Positions 1-5,053 are shown, counted from the stretch's first letter. The stretch: 6,550 nt of DNA from an uncultured Oribacterium sp. (GCA_938030845.1 CALHIC010000263.1:1-6550), one strand, 5' to 3'. The notes: a model not told the origin generated them from the letters alone. Program-made: numbers and translations.

Positions 1-54
1 TTCTTTAGTCTTTTTGGCCTCTTTGGCTTCTTTAGTCTTTTTGGCCTCTTTGGC
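1..54. repeat. Perfect 27-bp tandem repeat, two copies, cut by window edge
   Basis: Positions 1-27 and 28-54 are identical. The unit is a multiple of three, and read on the minus strand in one frame it encodes AKEAKKTKE twice, a Lys/Ala/Glu-rich peptide typical of a charged protein tail. That frame has no start codon of its own: it is closed by TAA a few codons upstream, and it lies directly after the stop of the DtxR-family gene in a different frame. The array may continue beyond position 1. It is either the out-of-frame remnant of that regulator's tail or a non-coding minisatellite. Confidence 0.9.
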
Positions 55-56
55 TT

Positions 57-452
57 TTACGCTTTAATCTTCTGATCCTTTAATTTTGCGTAAAACTCCT
101 TGATTTTGGTGAAGGATTCCGGACTTAAAACATGCTCCATACGGCAGGCATCCTGAGAGGCGGTATAAGCATTTACCCCTAAGGCCACCAGCACATCCGT
201 TAAAACCGTGTGCTTTTCATAGGTTCCCTGGGCGATGGACAGGCCGTGTTCGGTTAAGCTTAAGGCTCCCTTCTCGTCCACTTCCACCTTACCCTCTTCC
301 CGAAGGCGCTTTAAGGCGATGCTGACACTGGGCTTGGAAAATCCCAGCATATTGGCAATGTCAATGGCTCTTACGTTTCTATGATCCATGGACAACATCA
401 GGATTGCCTCCAAGTAGTTCTCCTCTGATTCATGACTTTCGTATGGTTTCAT
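57..452 (-). CDS. DtxR/MntR-family metal-dependent transcriptional regulator
   Basis: A 131-residue cytoplasmic DNA-binding repressor of the DtxR family, which represses metal genes when loaded with Fe2+ or Mn2+. The N-terminal winged helix covers residues ~8-68, with a recognition helix around GFSKPSVSIALKRL, followed by the all-alpha dimerisation and metal domain (~70-125). The stretch DACRMEHVLS (101-110) aligns with DtxR's primary metal site: C103, E106 and H107 match DtxR C102, E105 and H106, and H81 matches DtxR H79. N12 takes the place of DtxR Met10, and the ancillary-site equivalents of E83 and H98 are T85 and S99, so that site looks weakened. There is no SH3 domain, as in MntR. The ATG at 452 follows GGGAGGA at 461-467. 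It is the last gene of the cluster, 107 bases after the P-type ATPase, which it probably co-regulates. The family is certain; iron rather than manganese is inferred from the Cys. Confidence 0.9.
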   Translation of the reverse strand: MKPYESHESEENYLEAILMLSMDHRNVRAIDIANMLGFSKPSVSIALKRLREEGKVEVDEKGALSLTEHGLSIAQGTYEKHTVLTDVLVALGVNAYTASQDACRMEHVLSPESFTKIKEFYAKLKDQKIKA

Positions 453-492
453 TCCCTATTTCCTCCCTTTGTGCATTCTTTAGATTCTTATT

Positions 493-517
493 GCCGGAGG
501 ATTCCCTCCGGCTTTTT
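493..517. other. Perfect hairpin between ATPase and regulator genes, T-tract on plus strand
   Basis: GCCGGAGG (493-500) pairs perfectly with CCTCCGGC (505-512) around a 4-base loop, and five T follow at 513-517 on the plus strand. As an intrinsic terminator it would act on plus-strand transcripts, yet all nearby genes are on the minus strand, where the hairpin is followed by AATAAGAATC. On the minus-strand transcript it would be a stable stem between the ATPase and regulator cistrons, possibly for mRNA processing or partial attenuation. Confidence 0.6.
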
Positions 518-559
518 CTCTCTTCGGCATTTCCCTCCGTTCAGAACGGGATGCAATTC

Positions 560-2713
560 TTAGGATGCCTTCTTCTTTGCTAAGGCTTTCTTTCTCCGTT
601 TTCCGGCTTCCAGTACCTCTTCCTTGTCCGCTTCGATTTCCTCCTCCGGAATCAAAGGTGTCATGCTCTTCAATCCGGTTGCGATGGTGGAAATGTTATG
701 GAACAGGGCAGAGTTGGAGGGTGTCATAATGCCGGCCAATCCAAACGCAATCAGCATGGCATTAAAGCCGATGATGAAGTTGTAGTTGCTGTGAATTCTT
801 TTCATCAAACGGTTACTCAGCTTCTTTAAAATTACCAGCTCATACAGGTCACCCTCTTGGATGGTAATGTCCGCAACCTCCTTAGCGATAGCCGCTCCTG
901 CGGAAATAGCGATTCCCGCATCCGCTTCGGAAAGGGCAGGGGAGTCGTTAATTCCGTCTCCTACCATGATGACCTTTCTGCCTAAGCGATGCTCTTCCTG
1001 AATAAAGCTTGCCTTATCCTCCGGAAGAACCTCTGCATGGAACTCATCCACGCCAACCATTCTGGCTACTGCATGGGCAGTCTTTTTATTGTCTCCGGTC
1101 ATCATCACAACCTTGTCGATACCCAGAGCCTTTAAGTCCTGAATAACTCCAACCGCTTCTTTACGTAAAGGATCGGAAATCAGGATAACCGTGGTGAGCT
1201 CTCCGTCCACTGCAAGGTACAAAGCGGAATGCTCAGGCGGAATGCTTGCCAGCTTCTCCTCTTCTCCCTTTGGTACGGTACAATGCTCGTCATCAAAGAT
1301 AAAGTGATGGCTTCCGATTAGCACGTGCTTTCCTTCGTAAATGCTGGAAATACCGTGGGCTACCACATATTCCACCTTGGAATGGCGCTCCGCATGATGC
1401 AGATCTCTCGCTTCCGCCTCTGCCACAACCGCATTTGCCATGGAATGAGGATAATGCTCCTCCAGGCAGGCAGCCATACGCAGCATCTCATTTTCATCAG
1501 AATTCTTGAAGGTGATAATGTCTTCTACCTTCGGCTTAGCGTAAGTCAAGGTTCCAGTCTTATCGAAGACAATGGTGTTGGCCTCGGAAATGGCCTCCAT
1601 AAACTTTCCGCCCTTGACGGAAATCTTATGCTTTCCGGCCTCTCTCATAGCGGAAAGTACCGCTACCGGCATAGAAAGCTTCAAAGCACAGGAGAAATCT
1701 ACCATTAAGAAGGCTAAAGCCTTGGTGACATTTCTGGTGAGCAGGTAGGTCAATGCCGCACCGCCCAGACTGTAGGGCACCAGCTTATCTGCCAAATGGG
1801 AAGCCTTATCCTCTGTTGCGGACTTCAGCTTCTCCGACTCCTCAATCATTTTCACAATACGATCATAGCGTCCGGAGCCTGCCAGCTTCTCTACGCGAAT
1901 ACGACATTCTCCCTCTTCCACTACGGTTCCCGCATAGGCAGAGGAGCCAATCTTCTTCCGAACCGGAATGGATTCTCCGGTCATGGAAGCCTGATTTACC
2001 ATAGCTTCGCCGAAGCTTACCTTTCCGTCCAAAGGAATCATATTTCCGGTACGGACAATGATTTCCTGTCCTACTTCCACTTCATTTAAGGGAAGTAAAA
2101 CTTCCTCGCCCTGAACTAAGGTCCAAACCTTGTCCACATTTAAGGACATGGTTCTTGCCAGGTCGTCCACAGACTTCTTGTGAGTCCACTCCTCCAGGAT
2201 TTCTCCTACGGAAAGGAGGAACATTACGGAAGACGCAGTATCATAGTCTCCGGTTAAGATGGAGGCGGAAATCGCTACCGCATCCAGGAGGGATACTTCA
2301 ATCTTTCTCTGGAAGAGGGTCTGAAGTCCCTTAAATAAGTAGGGGATGGCCTTCACTCCCGTAATCACCCGCTTTAAGGGGATGGGATAGAAGAGGGTGG
2401 AAATCACCCTATCCACTACTGTCAGCACTAATTTATCTTCGTATTCTCTGTTTAAGGCTCTACCGGTCTGACTTGGTACAAGGCCTTCATTTCCCTTATA
2501 AGAAAAACGGGACAGGGCAAGAATCATGCCTTCCCGTTTTCCTTCGTAGAAAATGACTGCATCTCCGGTTCGGTCATAAACCTTCGCCTCAATGACTCCC
2601 TCCTGGGCCTTGAGATAATACTCTAGGATATCCGCCTGTGCCATGGTCATGCGCTTCTGCATGGCGTGAACACGGATACGCCCCGGGGATTCATGCAAGA
2701 TATTCCATTTCAT
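560..2713 (-). CDS. P1B-type metal-transporting P-type ATPase (FezB/P1B-6-like)
   Basis: A 717-residue membrane ATPase that uses ATP hydrolysis to move a transition metal ion across a membrane. Visible hallmarks are the actuator TGES (245-248), phosphorylation motif DKTGT (384-388, D384 the aspartyl-phosphate site), MTGDN (538-542) and hinge GDGIND (585-590). Hydrophobic segments lie at ~95-135, 140-173, 308-356 and 643-684. The metal-site helix reads FSCALKLSMP (340-349) instead of CPC, CPH or SPC, and the P1B HP motif reads PHSMA (422-426). The N-terminus (1-70) is a ferredoxin-like HMA-type domain without CxxC, starting with ILHESPGRIRV (5-15), a pattern I recall from ferrosome FezB proteins. 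The C-terminus is Lys/Arg-rich. The start codon has only a short, tightly spaced AAGGG before it, suggesting translational coupling to the upstream gene. With a DtxR-type regulator alongside, Fe2+ is the best guess for substrate. The family is certain; the substrate is inferred. Confidence 0.93.
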   Translation of the reverse strand: MKWNILHESPGRIRVHAMQKRMTMAQADILEYYLKAQEGVIEAKVYDRTGDAVIFYEGKREGMILALSRFSYKGNEGLVPSQTGRALNREYEDKLVLTVVDRVISTLFYPIPLKRVITGVKAIPYLFKGLQTLFQRKIEVSLLDAVAISASILTGDYDTASSVMFLLSVGEILEEWTHKKSVDDLARTMSLNVDKVWTLVQGEEVLLPLNEVEVGQEIIVRTGNMIPLDGKVSFGEAMVNQASMTGESIPVRKKIGSSAYAGTVVEEGECRIRVEKLAGSGRYDRIVKMIEESEKLKSATEDKASHLADKLVPYSLGGAALTYLLTRNVTKALAFLMVDFSCALKLSMPVAVLSAMREAGKHKISVKGGKFMEAISEANTIVFDKTGTLTYAKPKVEDIITFKNSDENEMLRMAACLEEHYPHSMANAVVAEAEARDLHHAERHSKVEYVVAHGISSIYEGKHVLIGSHHFIFDDEHCTVPKGEEEKLASIPPEHSALYLAVDGELTTVILISDPLRKEAVGVIQDLKALGIDKVVMMTGDNKKTAHAVARMVGVDEFHAEVLPEDKASFIQEEHRLGRKVIMVGDGINDSPALSEADAGIAISAGAAIAKEVADITIQEGDLYELVILKKLSNRLMKRIHSNYNFIIGFNAMLIAFGLAGIMTPSNSALFHNISTIATGLKSMTPLIPEEEIEADKEEVLEAGKRRKKALAKKKAS

Positions 2714-2744
2714 TTTCCCTTACCACTTCTTTCTCAAAATTACA

Positions 2745-2794
2745 GAGCCGGGAATGCGTAAATCCCTTCCCTAGGATCAATGCCTTTCCGGCTC
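2745..2794 (-). other. Intercistronic stem-loop before the ATPase gene
   Basis: GAGCCGG (2745-2751) is the exact reverse complement of CCGGCTC (2788-2794), with 36 bases between that can form a smaller inner stem (ATCC with GGAT). It lies in the 124-base gap between the small membrane protein gene and the ATPase gene, 31 bases from the ATPase start, and has no U-tract. It may influence ATPase translation or mRNA stability. Evidence is complementarity only. Confidence 0.4.
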
Positions 2795-2805
2795 GAGTTA
2801 CTTCT

Positions 2806-2835
2806 GATTCAGTTTCCGTTGATTCAGTTTCTGTT
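2806..2835. repeat. 15-bp tandem repeat, two copies, abutting a stop codon
   Basis: GATTCAGTTTCCGTT (2806-2820) and GATTCAGTTTCTGTT (2821-2835) differ by one base, and a partial third copy (GATT) overlaps the stop codon of the small membrane protein gene. On the minus strand, in frame with that gene, the copies read as a Ser/Thr/Glu pentapeptide repeat (STETE STETE). The copies differ only at a third codon position, as expected if the segment was once translated. Confidence 0.85.
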
Positions 2836-2837
2836 GA

Positions 2838-3137
2838 TTAAACTTCCTTTGCATCGAAGTCAGAAACTTCTTCAAAATCCTCGATTAAAGAATTCTCTGC
2901 AGCCTCTGCTCTCTTCTCGTTGATGCGCTTTGCATCTGCATAGATGTCCTCGCAGCTTTCCTTAATGCCGGTACTTACCTTCATCACGCAATCCTGTCCT
3001 CTAAGAACTGCTGCAGCTGCCTCTGTGTAAAGCTTCTTCGCATCGGTAGAAGCCAAAATCTTCATACCTGCTGTTCCGAATAAAACTCCACCTGCGAAAA
3101 TTCCAATCTTCTTCCATGCCCAATTTGCTAAAAACAT
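2838..3137 (-). CDS. Small single-pass membrane protein, DUF6110-like
   Basis: A 99-residue protein of unknown biochemical function. A short N-terminal stretch with aromatic and basic residues (LANWAWKK) precedes one hydrophobic segment (~11-28) with GxxxG spacing at G12-G16 and G17-G21, a pattern for helix packing in membranes. The rest is a soluble, highly charged helix (~31-85) containing DAKKLYTEAAAAVLRG and Cys50 and Cys62, and an acidic end. I recall similar proteins annotated DUF6110 beside heavy-metal P-type ATPases in Firmicutes. I chose ATG 3137 because AGGAGG at 3145-3150 sits 7 bases before it; the in-frame ATG at 3167 lacks such a site. It is the first gene of the metal cluster, so it is a likely partner of the ATPase, in the role of the small hydrophobic ferrosome proteins. 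The frame stays open for 48 codons past its stop. Confidence 0.8.
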   Translation of the reverse strand: MFLANWAWKKIGIFAGGVLFGTAGMKILASTDAKKLYTEAAAAVLRGQDCVMKVSTGIKESCEDIYADAKRINEKRAEAAENSLIEDFEEVSDFDAKEV

Positions 3138-3259
3138 ATTCTTTCCTCCTCTTATTTTGCTATACATAAACTACTATTTGCTGCTAAAGAATAAAGCTTT
3201 CTTGCATTTGACACTCAGTGGTGCACTACGGTTAAAGTCTTGTTCTTTAGAACGAGCAT

Positions 3260-3289
3260 ATTGTAAAATAGGAATTATTATTAAGTCAA
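3260..3289 (-). promoter_or_regulatory. Sigma-A promoter P2 of the metal operon
   Basis: On the minus strand, TTGACT (-35, 3284-3289) and TACAAT (-10, 3260-3265) are separated by 18 bases. Transcription would start near 3253 and give a leader of about 115 bases before the DUF6110-like start codon. Confidence 0.7.
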
Positions 3290-3300
3290 GGCTAACCTTT
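3282..3300 (-). promoter_or_regulatory. Candidate DtxR/IdeR-type operator overlapping the P2 -35
   Basis: The minus-strand sequence AAAGGTTAGCCTTGACTTA matches the DtxR/IdeR consensus TTAGGTTAGSCTAACCTAA (from memory) at 13 of 19 positions, including ten in a row (AGGTTAGCCT). Its core AAGG/CCTT is an imperfect palindrome. It covers the P2 -35 box, a position suited to repression by the DtxR-family protein encoded in the same cluster. The regulatory role is inferred. Confidence 0.45.
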
Positions 3301-3329
3301 TTGTATTTCGTTTCCATTTTTAATACAAT

Positions 3330-3353
3330 GTAGTCTACGCTAACAAAAGTTAG
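3330..3353 (-). promoter_or_regulatory. Inverted repeat and second DtxR-like operator match downstream of P1
   Basis: CTAAC (3340-3344) and GTTAG (3349-3353) form a perfect inverted repeat around four A. The overlapping minus-strand 19-mer at 3348-3330 matches the DtxR/IdeR consensus at 13 of 19 positions, sharing GTTAGC with the P2 site. It lies just downstream of the predicted P1 transcription start, where a bound repressor would block elongation. In AT-rich DNA such a match could be chance. Confidence 0.35.
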
Positions 3354-3363
3354 TAATGAATAA

Positions 3364-3392
3364 CTTGTAACATCGATTATTGAAAAAGTCAA
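3364..3392 (-). promoter_or_regulatory. Candidate upstream promoter P1 of the metal operon
   Basis: The minus strand shows TTGACT (3387-3392), 17 bases, then TACAAG (3364-3369), a four-of-six -10 match. It lies directly after the rplL terminator and about 100 bases upstream of P2, so the operon may have tandem promoters. Confidence 0.5.
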
Positions 3393-3397
3393 GAGAC

Positions 3398-3426
3398 AAA
3401 AAAAGATCGGGGATTTCTCCCCGACC
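3398..3426 (-). terminator. Rho-independent terminator of the rplJ-rplL operon
   Basis: On the minus strand GGTCGGGG (3426-3419) pairs with CCCCGATC (3412-3405) across a 6-base loop, with one G-U pair, and is followed by seven T (3404-3398). It begins about 20 bases after the rplL stop and separates the ribosomal operon from the metal operon. Confidence 0.93.
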
Positions 3427-3447
3427 TTCTCATCTTCTCTAGAAAAA

Positions 3448-3831
3448 TTACTTAAGAGTGATCTTAGCGCCTTCAGCCTCAAGCTTAGCCTTGATATCAT
3501 CAGCCTCAGCCTTGGATGCACCTTCCTTAAGAACCTTTGGAGCTGCCTCAACGAGGTCCTTAGCTTCCTTAAGTCCAAGTCCGGTAGCCTCACGTACAAC
3601 CTTGATAACCTTAATCTTGTTTGGTCCTACATCAGTAAGCTCAACGTCGAACTCAGTCTTCTCTTCCTCAGCTGCTCCAGCACCTGCACCAGCACCTGCT
3701 GCTGCAACTACTACACCTGCTGCTGCGGAAACTCCGAATTCCTCTTCGCAAGCCTTTACCAAATCATTTAACTCCATTACGGAAAGTTCCTTAATTGCTG
3801 CAATAAACTCTTCAACAGTTAACTTTGCCAT
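3448..3831 (-). CDS. rplL: 50S ribosomal protein L7/L12
   Basis: 127 residues, the usual length for bacterial L7/L12, the multicopy stalk protein that recruits and activates translational GTPases on the large ribosomal subunit. The N-terminal dimerisation and L10-binding domain is at 1-33 ([20 protein letters not shown]). A flexible Ala/Gly-rich hinge (~36-53, with GAGAGAGAA) leads to the globular C-terminal domain (~57-127) with the conserved [20 protein letters not shown] helix-turn-helix that contacts EF-Tu and EF-G. I chose ATG 3831 because GGAGGA at 3839-3844 precedes it by 7 bases; the in-frame ATG at 3846 would overlap that site and add five unconserved residues. It is co-transcribed with rplJ, 65 bases upstream, and followed by a strong terminator, so rpoB is not downstream as it is in many bacteria. 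Confidence 0.98.
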   Translation of the reverse strand: MAKLTVEEFIAAIKELSVMELNDLVKACEEEFGVSAAAGVVVAAAGAGAGAGAAEEEKTEFDVELTDVGPNKIKVIKVVREATGLGLKEAKDLVEAAPKVLKEGASKAEADDIKAKLEAEGAKITLK

Positions 3832-3869
3832 TGTATTATCCTCCATTATTTTTATTTTTTGAAAATGTC

Positions 3870-3885
3870 ACGGAATAAGTTCCGT
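3870..3885 (-). other. rplJ-rplL intercistronic hairpin
   Basis: ACGGAA (3870-3875) and TTCCGT (3880-3885) form a perfect 6-bp stem with a TAAG loop (CTTA on the mRNA), in the 65-base gap between rplJ and rplL. No immediate U-tract follows, so full termination is unlikely. It may help set rplL mRNA stability or translation, since L7/L12 is needed in about fourfold excess over L10; that role is inference. Confidence 0.5.
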
Positions 3886-3896
3886 ATTAAGCTGCT

Positions 3897-4394
3897 TTAC
3901 GCTGCTTCTCCGCCGTCCTTCTGTGCAATCTGATTAAGCACACGTGCGAAATTGCTGACAGGGGACTTGATGGATCCAAGAAGTCTTCCAAGAAGCTCTT
4001 CTCTGGATGGAATCTCTGCCAATGCCTGAACTGCCTTTGCATCGTAGAACTTTCCTTCCACTACTGCACCCTTAAACTCTAACTTTGGTGCTGTTTTTGC
4101 AAACTTTGCAAAAATTCTTGCTGCCGCTGTAGCATCGTCCTTAGATACTGCCAAAGCAGTAGGTCCATCTAATACTACGTCTAACTGAGCAAAATCTGTA
4201 CCCTCTGCGGCTCTCTTGATTAAGGTGTTCTTGAAAACCTTGTACTGTACACCGGCTTCTCTTAATGCTTTACGAAGCTCTGTGTCCTCTGCTACGGTAA
4301 GACCACGATAGTCTACAACAGTAGCGGCAACAGCACCGTCCAAAAGGGCCTTAATCTCGTCGATGATCGGCTGCTTTAATTCAACCTTTGCCAT
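3897..4394 (-). CDS. rplJ: 50S ribosomal protein L10
   Basis: 165 residues, normal for L10, which anchors L7/L12 dimers to 23S rRNA at the base of the ribosomal stalk. The L10 core is recognisable at 1-~100: MAKVELKQPIIDEIKALL, VVDYRGLTV, and FKNTLIKRA followed by LDGPTALAVS. The C-terminal helix (~125-160), with IPSREELLGRLLGSIKSP, holds the L7/L12 docking region. I chose ATG 4394 because AGGAGG at 4405-4410 precedes it and the conserved MAK start is there; the open frame reaching 4487 has no family resemblance and lies in the leader. It is the first gene of a two-gene operon with rplL. The upstream leader RNA and terminator indicate autogenous attenuation by the L10-L12 complex. The usual rplK-rplA pair is not immediately upstream. 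Confidence 0.98.
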   Translation of the reverse strand: MAKVELKQPIIDEIKALLDGAVAATVVDYRGLTVAEDTELRKALREAGVQYKVFKNTLIKRAAEGTDFAQLDVVLDGPTALAVSKDDATAAARIFAKFAKTAPKLEFKGAVVEGKFYDAKAVQALAEIPSREELLGRLLGSIKSPVSNFARVLNQIAQKDGGEAA

Positions 4395-4522
4395 TCCTTG
4401 CTTTCCTCCTTCTGTAATTTTTCTAGAAAGTATTAACGGAAACGAGAGGCTTTCTTCTTCAAAGTATCCGGAAAATACAAGACACAAACTCGCATAAAGC
4501 CGTCACTTCACTTTAGAAGAAT

Positions 4523-4550
4523 AAAAAATCCCTTGCCAAAGACAAGGGAT
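4523..4550 (-). terminator. Attenuator-type intrinsic terminator in the rplJ leader
   Basis: On the minus strand ATCCCTTG (4550-4543) pairs perfectly with CAAGGGAT (4535-4528) around a 7-base loop, and a run of T (4528-4523) follows. It lies between the rplJ promoter and the rplJ start, so it must be conditional: transcription stops here when L10-L12 is in excess and reads through otherwise. The mechanism is known for Bacillus rplJL and inferred here. Confidence 0.85.
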
Positions 4551-4685
4551 GAACGCACATAATAGGATAAATCCTAGCTCTTTCCTCGGCGGGCGATTTC
4601 TCTTTACATCCTCGGCTTTCTTAGCTCCGCAAGATACTGCGAAACAAGCTGAAAGCTTAGATACCTGCTGTCTTCGGTTAATACC
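4523..4685 (-). ncRNA. Ribosomal protein L10 leader RNA
   Basis: The structured 5' leader of the rplJ-rplL mRNA runs from the predicted start near 4685 to the attenuator. The minus strand carries ACCGAAGACAGCAGG (4678-4664), local hairpins AAGCT-TTC-AGCTT (4658-4646) and CGCA-GTATCT-TGCG, then CCCGCCGAGG before the terminator. GACAGCAGG and CCGCCGAGG-like segments are, from memory, typical of Firmicute L10 leaders, which bind the L10-L12 complex through a kink-turn. GCCGAGGA occurs twice (4590-4583 and 4616-4609). The 5' end is approximate. Confidence 0.78.
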
Positions 4686-4691
4686 TTGCAG

Positions 4692-4720
4692 ATACTAGCA
4701 TGCCAAAATGGAAAAGTCAA
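4692..4720 (-). promoter_or_regulatory. Strong sigma-A promoter of rplJ-rplL
   Basis: On the minus strand TTGACT (4715-4720) is followed after 17 bases by TAGTAT (4692-4697), preceded by TGC, which resembles an extended -10. Start of transcription is expected near 4685, giving a leader of about 290 bases before L10. Confidence 0.82.
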
Positions 4721-4732
4721 GCAAAAACAGGT

Positions 4733-4759
4733 CTATTTCAAAAACTGCGTTCGAAATAG
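4733..4759 (-). terminator. Possible weak terminator after the SemiSWEET gene
   Basis: CTATTTC (4733-4739) and GAAATAG (4753-4759) form a perfect 7-bp stem with a 13-base loop, about 35 bases after the SemiSWEET stop. On the minus strand it is followed by ACCTGTTTTTGC, a short T-tract displaced by four bases. The stem is AT-rich, so termination would be inefficient, and the T-tract abuts the rplJ -35. Confidence 0.4.
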
Positions 4760-4792
4760 CTGTATTCCATTTTTTCGAAAATAACTCCGGAT

Positions 4793-5053
4793 TTACAGGA
4801 TGGCCGTAATTCCCGTAATCAATCCAAAGATAATTCCGGGTGCATTCGCCGCCGCTAAAGGAAAGTCTTTTTTTTCCTTCAACAACGCATAACTAACCCA
4901 AATCACACCATTAATCGCTGCTACAAAGGGTTGCACCGGTGATCCCTTAACTCCATGTAAGTTGTTCATAATCTGCGGAATGTAAGATACATACATAAGC
5001 ACGGATATCGTTGTTCCAACCCAACCAAAAATCGCCAAACTCTTCTCTGACAT
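4793..5053 (-). CDS. SemiSWEET-family sugar transporter (PQ-loop/MtN3)
   Basis: An 86-residue integral membrane protein with three predicted helices (~7-28, ~40-58, ~66-86), the length and layout of bacterial SemiSWEETs. These assemble as homodimers and passively carry sugars across the cytoplasmic membrane. The PQ motif YIPQI has P26 and Q27. The second helix carries GVIWVSYALL (W52, Y55) and the third has N70 in AAANAPG; a Trp and an Asn line the sugar site in characterised SemiSWEETs. The cytoplasmic loop KEKKD is basic. ATG 5053 follows an AGAGGAAG ribosome site at 5061-5068. It is a single-gene unit with its own promoter, not obviously linked to the flanking genes. The substrate cannot be told from sequence. 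Confidence 0.88.
   Translation of the reverse strand: MSEKSLAIFGWVGTTISVLMYVSYIPQIMNNLHGVKGSPVQPFVAAINGVIWVSYALLKEKKDFPLAAANAPGIIFGLITGITAIL

Noticed and set aside
54..70. Programmed -1 frameshift joining the regulator to the Lys-rich repeat
   Set aside because: The -1 frame has TAA just upstream and no slippery heptamer fits; a base insertion is the simpler link.
1325..2089. Three open frames on the plus strand inside the ATPase gene
   Set aside because: They are antisense shadows of a well-conserved 717-residue ATPase; no start signals and no recognisable domains.
3138..3167. Ten-residue upstream start for the DUF6110-like gene
   Set aside because: The upstream ATG lacks a ribosome site and would place the AGGAGG inside the coding region.
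3301..3328. Inverted repeat TTGTATT/AATACAA between the two metal-operon promoters
   Set aside because: AT-rich 7-bp arms with a 14-base loop are expected by chance in this region; no stem stability or conservation evidence.
3174..3599. Open frame on the minus strand overlapping the rplL 3' end
   Set aside because: It is out of frame with rplL, Leu/Arg-rich within the rplL overlap, runs through a strong terminator and both metal-operon promoters, and has no ribosome site.
3458..3862. Open frame of 134 codons on the plus strand opposite rplL
   Set aside because: It is the antisense shadow of the Ala-rich L7/L12 gene, with Ser/Pro/Ala low-complexity translation, no ribosome site and no family resemblance.
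4395..4487. N-terminal extension of L10 by 31 residues
   Set aside because: No family resemblance, no ribosome site, and it lies in the leader; AGGAGG and the conserved MAK start support 4394.
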